Shown here piece by piece: positions 43,741 to 52,368 of a stretch of 64,000 nucleotides of DNA (its first letter is position 1; each line of letters opens with the position of its first letter). The DNA is taken from the NCBI GenBank assembly GCA_030526245.1, contig JAUNDD010000006.1, positions 1 through 64,000 on the forward strand. Direction: 5' to 3'. The notes beneath the pieces were generated by a model. The model was given only the letters and a program-made list of their open reading frames with translations. It searched no databases and was not told the DNA's origin. A program made the translations under genes and the position numbers. The DNA comes from Lachnospiraceae bacterium (lineage in GTDB: Bacteria > Bacillota > Clostridia > Lachnospirales > Lachnospiraceae).

Positions 43741-45981
43741 CTACATGACCTCGAACTGGATCTGCAGACTCTTAAAGCCCTCATTGATCTCAATATAGTT
43801 TTCCAGCTTTCGCCGCACCGCCTGCACCGTTTCCGCACGGTCATGCTTTAAGTACAGGACCCGGCGGTACTGATCCTGGATCCTGGCGATGGTCTCCGGC
43901 GCCGGTCCCAGCACCAGCAGCTCGCTGCCCCCCGCCGCCCGCTGAGCCATCTCTTTGAGATAGCCGCAGGCCAGATCCGTCAGTGTCTCATCCGGACCGC
44001 TCACATGCACCGCGCACATGCTGCCAAAGGGCGGGTACTTGGCCAGGCGCCGAAAGAGCCGTTCCTGCTCATAAAAGGCCCCGAAATCCTGCCGGGCCGC
44101 ACATTCGATGCTGTAGTGCTCCGGCTCATAGGCCTGGATCACCACTTCTCCCGGCTTGTCTCCCCGGCCCGCCCGGCCGGCGGCCTGGGTCAGCAGCTGG
44201 AAGGTCCGCTCCGCCGCCCGATAGTCCGGCGTGTTCAGGGACAGGTCCGCTGCCAGGATGCCCATCAATGTTACATCCGGGAAGTCATGTCCCTTCACGA
44301 TCATCTGGGTGCCGATCAGCACCTCCGCCTCATGGGAGGCAAAGGCCTCCAGGATCTTTTCATGGCCGTCCTTGCGGCTGGTGGTGTCCGCGTCCATCCG
44401 CAGCACACGCACCCCCGGGAACAGCCGGGCCACCTCGTCCTCCACCTGCTGGGTCCCCGCCCTGAAGCTTCGGATAAAGCCGGAGCCGCATGCGGAACAG
44501 GTCGTCACCTGTGGTGTGCGATAGCCGCAGTAATGGCAGACCATCTGCCCGCCCCGGTGCAGGGACAGTGAGACGTCGCAGTGGGGACATTTCACCGGTT
44601 TTCCGCAGCTGCGGCAGCTGACAAAGCCGGCCAGTCCCCGCCGGTTCAGAAAGAGCATGGCCTGCTCTCCCCGCTCCAGGCAGCCATTCATCTTTTCGAT
44701 CAGGGCACGGCTGAGCATCCCCCGATGGCCCGCCTTCAGTTCCTCCCTCAGGTCCACTACCTGCGTCCGGGCCATGGCGGCCCCGCCGGCCCGCCGGTCC
44801 ATCTCAAACAGCCGGTAGGCACCGGTCTGCGCGCCGAAGTAGGCTTCCATGGAAGGGGTGGCACTGCCCAGCACCAGCCGGGCGCCCTCCAGCCGGGCCC
44901 GCTCCCGGGCTGTCTCCCGGGCATGATACCGGGGCGTACTCTCACTGGCATAGGCCCGTTCCTGCTCCTCATCCATCACAATGATGCCCAGATTGGGAAA
45001 GGGCGTAAAGAGCGCACTGCGGGGGCCCACCATCACACTGATCTCGCCCTTTCTGGCACGCTCAAACTGATCACTTTTTTCCCCCGGTGTCAGCCGGGAA
45101 TTGATCAGGGACACCTGATCACCAAAACGACGGCAGAACCGCAGCACCGTCTGGTAGGTCAGCGAGATCTCCGGGATCAGCACGATGGCCTGCTGCCCCT
45201 GCCGGAGCGCATGCTCGATCAGCGCCATATAGACCTCGGTCTTTCCGCTGCCCGTGACGCCCCGGATCAGGTAGCAGCCTTCATAGGCCAGCTGATCTGC
45301 CGGAATATCCCATTCTCCGATCACCGTATCCACAATGTGCTGCTGCTGCTCACTGAGCACCGGCCGGAAGGCCTCCTCCCGGCGTACATGCACCGGATTT
45401 CGATAGCTCACCTGGGAATAGGTCCGCAAAAGCCCCATCTTCTCCAGCGACCGGATCACGGCGGTGGCGATGTGCAGCTTCTGGCAGACCAGAGCCTGGG
45501 GCAGCACCGGCTCATCCATTAAAGCTTCCAAAAGGCGCGCCCGGGCCTTCTGGCTCTTGCGCCGGAACTGCTCCAGCGCCGTCCGGGCCTGCTCCGGCTC
45601 AGCCGTCAGCTCCAGTACCTGGTATTCCTTCGGCGCGATCTTTTTCCGGATCGGGATCACCGTCCGCAGTGCCTGACTCATGGTACAGCCGTAGGTCTGT
45701 CGGATCCAGGCGGCCAGCCGAACCAGCCGGCTCTCCTCCCCCAGACCTTCCGTCACGATCTCCAGAATGTCCTTGATCTTCGCCGGATCGAGCTCCGGCC
45801 GGCTGCGAAAGCCGGTGACATAGCCGGTGATGACCCGGGATCCGTTTCCGAAGGGGACCCGTACCACACAGCCCGGCTCGATCTGATCCGTCAGCTCCTC
45901 CGGGACCCGGTAGGAAAAGGCCCGGTCCAGCTGGGAGCTGGAAATATCCACGACGATATCTGCATACAGCTCCCGGGTCAT
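43741..45981 (-). CDS. priA: Primosomal protein N' (replication restart helicase)
   Basis: A 746-residue helicase. The N-terminal DNA-binding part is followed by GVTGSGKTEVY, an acidic box (MDEEQ), a zinc-binding block of paired Cys (CRSCGKPVKCPHCDVSL, CHYCGYR, CSACGSG) and helicase C-motifs (LNRRGLAGFVSC, QAAGRAGRG). It restarts collapsed forks. Its ATG overlaps the murE stop (ATGA). Confidence 0.97.
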   Translation of the reverse strand: MTRELYADIVVDISSSQLDRAFSYRVPEELTDQIEPGCVVRVPFGNGSRVITGYVTGFRSRPELDPAKIKDILEIVTEGLGEESRLVRLAAWIRQTYGCTMSQALRTVIPIRKKIAPKEYQVLELTAEPEQARTALEQFRRKSQKARARLLEALMDEPVLPQALVCQKLHIATAVIRSLEKMGLLRTYSQVSYRNPVHVRREEAFRPVLSEQQQHIVDTVIGEWDIPADQLAYEGCYLIRGVTGSGKTEVYMALIEHALRQGQQAIVLIPEISLTYQTVLRFCRRFGDQVSLINSRLTPGEKSDQFERARKGEISVMVGPRSALFTPFPNLGIIVMDEEQERAYASESTPRYHARETARERARLEGARLVLGSATPSMEAYFGAQTGAYRLFEMDRRAGGAAMARTQVVDLREELKAGHRGMLSRALIEKMNGCLERGEQAMLFLNRRGLAGFVSCRSCGKPVKCPHCDVSLSLHRGGQMVCHYCGYRTPQVTTCSACGSGFIRSFRAGTQQVEDEVARLFPGVRVLRMDADTTSRKDGHEKILEAFASHEAEVLIGTQMIVKGHDFPDVTLMGILAADLSLNTPDYRAAERTFQLLTQAAGRAGRGDKPGEVVIQAYEPEHYSIECAARQDFGAFYEQERLFRRLAKYPPFGSMCAVHVSGPDETLTDLACGYLKEMAQRAAGGSELLVLGPAPETIARIQDQYRRVLYLKHDRAETVQAVRRKLENYIEINEGFKSLQIQFEVM

Positions 45982-47465
45982 GCCTGCTTCGTTTCTCCGG
46001 CGGCTGCCGCATCTTCCTCCAGGATCTGCGCGATGATCACGCGCTCATCCATGGGATAATGCTTTCCCTCGATCTCCTGATAGTCCTCGTGTCCCTTGCC
46101 GGCCAGCACAATGATATCGCCGGGCTGTCCGTGATGGATCGCCCAGGCAATGGCCTCCCGCCGGTCCTCGATACAGATGTATTCGCCCTCGGTGCGGCCA
46201 ATGCCCGTCACGATATCCGCCATGATATCCGCCGGCTTTTCAAACCGCGGATTGTCCGAGGTGATGATGGTCAGATCCGCCAGCTTTCCGGACACCTCGC
46301 CCATCTCAAACCGGCGCAGCTTCGAACGGTTGCCGCCGCAGCCAAACAGGGAGACCAGCCGGTGGGGCTGATAGGCCTGCAGCGTCGTCAGCAGGCTTTC
46401 CAGTGCCATGGCATTGTGGGCGTAGTCGATCATCAAAGTAAAATCATCGGATACATGCACCAGCTCGATGCGTCCCTTCACCCGGGCCTGCAGCAGTGCT
46501 TCACCGATCCGCTGCTGATCCACCCCGAAATGGCGGCAGATGGCGATGGCGCACAGCGCATTGTACACACTGAAGCGTCCCGGCAGTGCCGCCGTCACCG
46601 GATAGTCCAGCAGCCCCTTCAGATCAAAGCGTACGCCCAGCACGCCCGGCTCTCTCACCAGCTCCACGTTTTCCGCCCGCAGATCCGCCTTCTCTCCAAA
46701 ACCAAAGGTCTCACATTCGCAGGTATGTCCCTCCAGGATCTGGTCCACATGGGCATCGTCCGCATTGAAGATACCCAGTCGGCACTGACGGAACAGCAGG
46801 CTCTTGCAGGCCAGATAATCCTCAAAGCTGCTGTGCTCTGCCGGTCCAATATGGTCCGGCTCCAGATTGGTGAAGACACCGATCTCAAAGGTAAAGCCGG
46901 CGGTCCGGTGCAGCATCAGCGCCTGGGAGGATACCTCCATCACACAGACCTCACAGCCGGCCTCCAGCATACGGGCAAAATACTCCTGCACCACGATGGA
47001 CTCCGGGGTGGTGTTGGCGGAGGGAATCCGCTCCTCTCCGATGATGGTCTCAATGGTTCCGATCAGGCCGGCCCTGATGCCGGACTTTTCCAGCATGGAG
47101 TGCACCAGATAGGTGGTGGTGGTCTTACCCTTCGTTCCGGTGATGCCGATCACCTTCAGCCGCTCCGCCGGATAGCCGAACCAGGCTGCCGAGATCTGGG
47201 CCATGGCCAGGCGCGAATCCTCCACCAGCACCACGGTCACCGTCTCCGGCACCTCCACCAGCTCCTCGGCCACGATCACACCGGCTCCCTTCGCTGCTAC
47301 ATCCGCTGCATAGGTGTGTCCATCCGTGACAGCGCCGCGAATGCAGAAAAACAAAGACCCCGGGGTAACCTTTCTCGAATCATTCACCAGTGCCTGCACA
47401 TCCGGGTCCTGGGGCCCCTGTGCGATCTTGTAGCTTACACGCTCCAGCAGCTTGGATAATAACAT
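45978..47465 (-). CDS. murE: UDP-N-acetylmuramoyl-tripeptide synthetase MurE
   Basis: The 495-residue ligase adds the third amino acid to the peptidoglycan stem. ITGTKGKTTTTYLVHSM is the ATP loop. The DNPR motif near residue 407 (TSDNPRFEKP) is the one associated with meso-diaminopimelate rather than lysine, although Glu-Lys follows it where Glu-Asp is usual. Starts after AGGAGG. It is first in the run with priA and def. Confidence 0.95.
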   Translation of the reverse strand: MLLSKLLERVSYKIAQGPQDPDVQALVNDSRKVTPGSLFFCIRGAVTDGHTYAADVAAKGAGVIVAEELVEVPETVTVVLVEDSRLAMAQISAAWFGYPAERLKVIGITGTKGKTTTTYLVHSMLEKSGIRAGLIGTIETIIGEERIPSANTTPESIVVQEYFARMLEAGCEVCVMEVSSQALMLHRTAGFTFEIGVFTNLEPDHIGPAEHSSFEDYLACKSLLFRQCRLGIFNADDAHVDQILEGHTCECETFGFGEKADLRAENVELVREPGVLGVRFDLKGLLDYPVTAALPGRFSVYNALCAIAICRHFGVDQQRIGEALLQARVKGRIELVHVSDDFTLMIDYAHNAMALESLLTTLQAYQPHRLVSLFGCGGNRSKLRRFEMGEVSGKLADLTIITSDNPRFEKPADIMADIVTGIGRTEGEYICIEDRREAIAWAIHHGQPGDIIVLAGKGHEDYQEIEGKHYPMDERVIIAQILEEDAAAAGETKQA

Positions 47466-47516
47466 GCCTTTTCCTCCTGAAATAATCCACGGCAGTCAGT
47501 CTGCCGTTCATACCGA

Positions 47517-47557
47517 ACCGGTAGTTACAGTTCACGTAGTGAACTGTAACTACCGGT
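47517..47557. repeat. Perfect 19-bp palindrome (GTTAC family)
   Basis: ACCGGTAGTTACAGTTCAC and its exact complement flank a 3-base loop, the least diverged copy of the family. It lies between the CPBP gene and murE, where no gene is seen. No T-run follows, so it is a poor terminator. Confidence 0.85.
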
Positions 47558-47612
47558 ATACAAAAGCCGCGCCGCAAATGCGTACCGCCGGCCCTGTAAC
47601 CCTTGAGGTGCA

Positions 47613-48392
47613 TTATAGCACACACGTACACAGAATTGAAATACCGTTAGCCCCAATATGCAGGGCGATGGGGACCAGCAGCGGCCAGCGATACCAGCCG
47701 GACCGCTCCGCCGCCAGCTGTGCTCCCGCCAGCACCAGTCCCATGGGAAAGGCGTAGAGCATCTGCGAAAGATCACCGTGCCCCGCCGCAAACAGTCCCG
47801 CCGATGTCAGCACCGCCAGGACTGTGCCGGCCGCGTCGGCTCCCCGGGCCGACGGCCTTGTTCCTTTGTCCAGATCCCGTATCCTTGGAAACCACTCGGC
47901 CGTCACAGGCGACTGGTTCACCAGCGCGATGGTCTGCCGCATACGGGTCAGCACCAGCCCCCGGTAGATCAGCTCCTCCGCCACCGGCACCAGCAGTCCC
48001 GGACCGGCCAGCAGCGTCCAGATCGAGGAGGCATACAGCCCTTCCTGACTGGAGCCCGCAGCCACTTTGCTTACCCCGAGAAAGTCAAAGAGCCGGGCAC
48101 TCCCCCAGGATAAAAAGGCCCCCAGCAGCAGGCAGCATACCAGGCAGGCTCCTTTCAGAAATGCCAAAGTCCAGGCGTTCTTTTCCGCTTGCTGTTCCTC
48201 ATCTGAAATTCGCAGCGGCGTTTCCCGGCACATCCACCGGATCAGCGGCAGGGACAGCAGCGCCGCCGCCAGCGCCAGCCCCGCACTGTCCAGTCCCAGC
48301 CGAAGCTGCTGTGACAGCACACCGGCCAACAAAAGGAGCACCGAATACACAGCCGCCGGCTCCAGTATTTTCCAGATCATCATCAAGTTCAT
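47613..48392 (-). CDS. CPBP family intramembrane metalloprotease
   Basis: A 259-residue membrane protein of about seven helices. The catalytic motifs are EELIYRG (EExxxR), AAGHGD and LHIGAN, as in Abi/CPBP proteases. Such proteins include prenyl-protein proteases and bacteriocin self-immunity factors. A bacteriocin cluster is absent here, so the role stays open. Confidence 0.88.
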   Translation of the reverse strand: MNLMMIWKILEPAAVYSVLLLLAGVLSQQLRLGLDSAGLALAAALLSLPLIRWMCRETPLRISDEEQQAEKNAWTLAFLKGACLVCCLLLGAFLSWGSARLFDFLGVSKVAAGSSQEGLYASSIWTLLAGPGLLVPVAEELIYRGLVLTRMRQTIALVNQSPVTAEWFPRIRDLDKGTRPSARGADAAGTVLAVLTSAGLFAAGHGDLSQMLYAFPMGLVLAGAQLAAERSGWYRWPLLVPIALHIGANGISILCTCVL

Positions 48393-48521
48393 ATTCCGTT
48401 CCCTTTTTCCCTTTACTCCGGCCGCTCCGTACTTTTCACCGGTTCGTTCCGGACCGGTCTGTTCAACCCTCCGGCGTTCACTCCGCTCCGCCGCCGGAAA
48501 GACCGCTCACCAGAATGAAAA

Positions 48522-48549
48522 GGCCGCATGCTCCTGCGAGCATGCGGCC
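48522..48549 (-). terminator. Terminator of the gene at 48663
   Basis: GGCCGCATGCTC and GAGCATGCGGCC, 12 perfect pairs, followed on the minus strand by TTTT. It lies about 110 bases after the stop, in an otherwise empty gap. Confidence 0.82.
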
Positions 48550-48662
48550 CTCGTTCATCAACGCTGCATCGGTATCTGTCCGCTGTCACCTACCACCGTA
48601 AGCTGCGGCCCCGTCCATGTCCCGCCGTGTTTCAAGCATGGGACCCATGATACCATATTTTT

Positions 48663-50075
48663 TTATTCAGCTGCAAAGATCTGAGAAAGAGTCGGATCGT
48701 TGACCAGGATCATACCCAGGTTCTCGCCCCAGGTCTCAGCCAGCTCATCCAGCTTAGCATCATCGGAGAACAGGCTGATCAGGTCGATCTCGTTGCCGGC
48801 CGGAATCTGCTCCATGGTGTAATCTGTGCCTTCCTCCTCCGTTACCATATAGGTCAGGCTGCTCAGCTCGCCCTCAGTCAGAGTTTCCAGACCGCCCAGG
48901 GTGATCACAGCGCTGTCACCGTCTTCGCCTTCGGTTGCCACAACGGACAGGTTCATCATGCCGGCTGCATCTACATAAACAGACGTTACGCCATCGGCAT
49001 CCGACCATACCAGGCTGCCAAGCTGCATGCCGCCCACGATCAGATCCAGGCTGCCGCTTTCCGGAGCCATCGCACCGCTCAGACGACCAAGCTCCTGATC
49101 TGCTGCGTTCACAGTCAGAGCAAATCGATAGGTGCCGTCTTCCTGCTGCATCATTTCAACAGCCAGGCTTCCAACCTCTGCATCACCGCTCACAACGGCT
49201 GCCTTCAGAAGCACCGGACCGGTGGCATCGCTGCCGGCCATGCTCAGCACGATGTTGGCGTCCATCTCGGTGATCGTATCTGCCAGCTGGTCAGCCATTC
49301 CGGTAAGCTGCTCGCCAAACACCGGACCTGCCTGTGCCAGAACGTCGCCGGCTTCCTCAGCACTCATGCCCTGGAGATCCAGCGTACCTGCATCTACCAG
49401 CGGCTGCAGACCCTTCACGAACTCGCCCCAGCCTGCGAAGACTTTGCCCATTTCCGGAGATGCCAGAAGCTCTCCGCCAACCTTGGCCAGAGATCTGGCC
49501 GACTCGGCACCCAGGGTAACGGTATAGACCTGTGCATCCACGGAAGCATCCAGAGACGGAAGCTCCACGGTCTTTTCTTCCATGGTCGTAGCATTGTTCA
49601 GCACTTCCATCACCAGTTCTCCCACCGGTGCAAAAGCAGCTGCGTATTCTTCCGCACTGATCTCCGGAAGTGCCGGCAGTCCGGACAGATCCAGCCCCTG
49701 TCCGCTCAGCTGACCTGCGAAGGAGCTGATCAGTCCGGACAGATCCAGTACATACACATTGTCATCCAGCTTCGGCAGTGCCAGCTTCAGGCTGCCGCTC
49801 TCGTCCACGCTGCAGATCATGCTCAGCAGCTCGGATCCGTTCAGGGTCAGCACCAGGTTCTCCAGCACGGAGTCCTCGCCCTCTTCCACGTACACATCAT
49901 AGACCATGCCATCCAGCAGACCCTTGATCACCTCGGCGCTTTCACTGCCTTCCGGCGCTTCCATGGACATGCGAACGCTCGCATGGCTCTGCTGGGCAGC
50001 CAGGGCTGTCATCGGGGAAACGGCCACCGCTGCGGCCATCATGCCTGCTGCTGCTTTTCTGATCATTTTACTCAT
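48663..50075 (-). CDS. Exported protein of unknown function, 470 aa
   Basis: Residues 1-26 form a signal peptide (MSKMIRKAAAGMMAAAVAVS...TALA) with a type-I site and no lipobox Cys. The mature part is acidic, leucine- and glycine-rich, has very few Cys, and shows repeating amphipathic beta stretches (SLKLALPKLDDNVYVLDLSG; SLDLIVGGMQLGSLVWSDAD). It resembles large bacterial envelope domains that bind lipids or other proteins, but I recognise no family. It starts after AAGGAGG. It has its own promoter (50257-50262 and upstream) and terminator, so it is a single-gene unit next to the antiporter operon. Confidence 0.7.
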   Translation of the reverse strand: MSKMIRKAAAGMMAAAVAVSPMTALAAQQSHASVRMSMEAPEGSESAEVIKGLLDGMVYDVYVEEGEDSVLENLVLTLNGSELLSMICSVDESGSLKLALPKLDDNVYVLDLSGLISSFAGQLSGQGLDLSGLPALPEISAEEYAAAFAPVGELVMEVLNNATTMEEKTVELPSLDASVDAQVYTVTLGAESARSLAKVGGELLASPEMGKVFAGWGEFVKGLQPLVDAGTLDLQGMSAEEAGDVLAQAGPVFGEQLTGMADQLADTITEMDANIVLSMAGSDATGPVLLKAAVVSGDAEVGSLAVEMMQQEDGTYRFALTVNAADQELGRLSGAMAPESGSLDLIVGGMQLGSLVWSDADGVTSVYVDAAGMMNLSVVATEGEDGDSAVITLGGLETLTEGELSSLTYMVTEEEGTDYTMEQIPAGNEIDLISLFSDDAKLDELAETWGENLGMILVNDPTLSQIFAAE

Positions 50076-50256
50076 TTACATTCCTCCTTACCTGTTTGGC
50101 AAACGGCCACCGCCTGCACTCCCGCGTGCGAACTTCTTCGGGCGACCGTGCACTCCCGGGACTGAAACCCGCTCTGTATCGAACCACCTGAAAACCTGTC
50201 TTCGGCAACCTTGCTACTGTTATCATCCAGACCGTCTCTGGCCTGTCGTTACCCTT

Positions 50257-50280
50257 AGTATACACTAGAAAGCGTGGATT
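50257..50280 (-). promoter_or_regulatory. Promoter candidate of the exported protein gene
   Basis: TATACT (50257-50262) is a good -10 box. The -35 box is unclear: TTGAAT at 15-base spacing or TTTTGA at 17. About 180 bases of leader follow. Confidence 0.45.
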
Positions 50281-50340
50281 CAAAAGTAAATTTGGCACAT
50301 TCTCCCTTGCGAAAACCTTAATTTTTGACAAAGTTCACAT

Positions 50341-50363
50341 ATCTGGTGCAGCTCCCACCAGAT
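50341..50363. terminator. Hairpin downstream of the antiporter operon
   Basis: ATCTGGTG and CACCAGAT form an 8-bp stem after the operon stop at 50384. The T-run lies on the plus side, so as a minus-strand terminator it is weak. Confidence 0.4.
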
Positions 50364-50383
50364 TCGTTTTTTCTGCTCCTGCA

Positions 50384-52357
50384 TCAAATCAGCAGCAGAT
50401 AGATCAGCACCGCTCCCAGACCCAGGGCAAACATCAGCAGGCCGAAGGAGAAGCTTTCCATCAGCTCCTGGTGGATGGCCTCCTCGTGGGTGGGCTTTCT
50501 CATGTATCCGAACAGGGTGTAATACCGCTTGTGGGATGCCTCCTTAAAGGCGGTCATCTTCAGGATGTACAGGATCGTATCCGTGATCTTGTCACAGATG
50601 CGGGAAGCCAACGCGCCAATGAAGGGCAGGATCGTCATCATCACCGGACGATACAGCAGGTTCTCCACATCCAGCCAGGCCGGCCAGCGGTCCACGTACA
50701 CCCGTGCCTCGCCCTCTTTGGCCATCAGGCCTCCCCGGATGATCACAAAGTAAGTGAACAGTCCGATGGCGATGGAGATGGCGGAGCCCTTCAGGTTCGT
50801 CAGCGAGAAATAGTGGATGGTGTGCTCTAAATGCGCGCCCCGCAGGAAATCGGAGCCCAGCGCCGCCAGACGATCCATGGTCTGGTGCGGCAGCAGTCCC
50901 AGCACCGGCACCAGCACCGCCGGCACCGCGATGGCCGCTGCACTGGCCCGGTTCATATAGCTGTGATCCGAGGCAGCCATCTTCGCCTGATCCTTCACGT
51001 TCTTTTCATGGAAGAGGCAGACATACAGCTTGAGCATGTAGCCCAGGGTGAAGCCGCCGGAGATCAGGAATACCCACTCGATCACCGCCACCAGCTGCTT
51101 TAAGGAAGCCGCCGCATGCTCCACATGGGCAAACTCAACGATGGCCTCATGCAGCAGGGTCTTGCTGATGTAGCCGCTCCAGCCCGGGATGCCGGCAATA
51201 CCCAGCATGCCCATCAGGAAGCAGATGCGCAGCATCCATTTGCCCCGTCCGAAGCCCCGGATCTCATTCAGGTTCAGCTTGTGCAGGTTCATGTACACCA
51301 CACCGGCGATCATGAACAGGATCAGCTTGAACATGGAATGGTTGACCATGTGCAGGATCGTGCCGCGTACAGCCAGTGCATTCTCCTCACCCAGCAGGCT
51401 GATCATGCCCGTACCCGTCAGGATAAATCCGATCTGGGACAGGGAGGAGCAGGCCAGGATCCGCTTCAGGTCGATACCGAAGAGGGCCAGGAAGGCGCCC
51501 AGGAACATGGTGATGGCACCCAGCACCAGGATCATCACGCCCCAGCTTTCACTGCCCTCCATAATGTACACCGTGGTCACCAGAATGCCGAAGATACCGC
51601 ACTTGGTCAGGATACCGGACAGCAGGGCCGAAGCCGGTGCCGGTGCCACCGGATGGGTCTTCGGCAGCCAGAAATGCAGCGGGAACATACCCGCCTTGGC
51701 GCCGAAGCCAAAGAGCAGACACAGGCTGGCCGCCCAGATCATCCGGGAGTCGGAGGCCTGCTCCAGGGCTCCCAACAGTCCGGCCATATCCAGCGTTCCC
51801 AGCTCATGCCAGAGCAGGAACAGGCCCATCAGCATGACCATACCGCCGGTCACACCCACCGCCAGGTAGGTACCGCCGTTTTTCATCGCCTCCGGCTTCT
51901 CGTCGTGCACGACCAGCACATAGGAAGCCAGGGACATGATCTCAAAGAAAATAAAGGTCGTAAACAGGTCCGCCGACATGAACACACCCAGGGTGGCGCC
52001 ATAGGTCAGCAGCCAGAAAAAGTAATAACGATGCTTGTCGTTGTAATGGTGCAGGTACTCTCTGGAAAGAATGGTCGTACCGCCCCACATCACCGCCGTT
52101 ACCAGCGTATACAGGGCCCGGAAGCCTCCGAAGCGCAGGTTCAGCGGCATGCCGCAGAAGCTGCTTAAGGTAAAGCTGTACTCCGCTCCGCCTAAGGCTC
52201 CGGCAAACAATACGGCGATCACCGCCAGCCAGATCAGCACCAGCGCCTGTGCAAAATAGTCCCGGGCCCTGTCGCCGATGCGGCTGAGCAGCAGACAGGC
52301 AAAGGCCGCCAGCATGGGAATGCATGTCAGCAGCAAAAGAATGATTTGTCCTTTCAT
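50384..52357 (-). CDS. Antiporter-type membrane subunit 4 (NuoL/M/N family)
   Basis: A 657-residue subunit of the Mrp/Mbh-like complex with about 16 helices; the last 80 residues are a soluble-looking tail. Key ion-path residues are present: Glu in FFEIMSLASYVLV, Lys in GAKAGMFPLHFWLP, Lys in SGILTKCGIFG, and a C-terminal Lys in YMLKLYVCLF. It is the last gene of the operon. The start at 52357 follows AGGAGGAACGC. It is longer than usual MrpD and closer to NuoL in length. Confidence 0.88.
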   Translation of the reverse strand: MKGQIILLLLTCIPMLAAFACLLLSRIGDRARDYFAQALVLIWLAVIAVLFAGALGGAEYSFTLSSFCGMPLNLRFGGFRALYTLVTAVMWGGTTILSREYLHHYNDKHRYYFFWLLTYGATLGVFMSADLFTTFIFFEIMSLASYVLVVHDEKPEAMKNGGTYLAVGVTGGMVMLMGLFLLWHELGTLDMAGLLGALEQASDSRMIWAASLCLLFGFGAKAGMFPLHFWLPKTHPVAPAPASALLSGILTKCGIFGILVTTVYIMEGSESWGVMILVLGAITMFLGAFLALFGIDLKRILACSSLSQIGFILTGTGMISLLGEENALAVRGTILHMVNHSMFKLILFMIAGVVYMNLHKLNLNEIRGFGRGKWMLRICFLMGMLGIAGIPGWSGYISKTLLHEAIVEFAHVEHAAASLKQLVAVIEWVFLISGGFTLGYMLKLYVCLFHEKNVKDQAKMAASDHSYMNRASAAAIAVPAVLVPVLGLLPHQTMDRLAALGSDFLRGAHLEHTIHYFSLTNLKGSAISIAIGLFTYFVIIRGGLMAKEGEARVYVDRWPAWLDVENLLYRPVMMTILPFIGALASRICDKITDTILYILKMTAFKEASHKRYYTLFGYMRKPTHEEAIHQELMESFSFGLLMFALGLGAVLIYLLLI

Positions 52358-52368
52358 CTGCGTTCCTC

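Noticed and set aside
48067..48684. Plus-strand frame across the CPBP gene and its upstream gap
   Set aside because: Ser/Pro/Arg-rich antisense product, no ribosome site, and the terminator at 48522 cuts through it.
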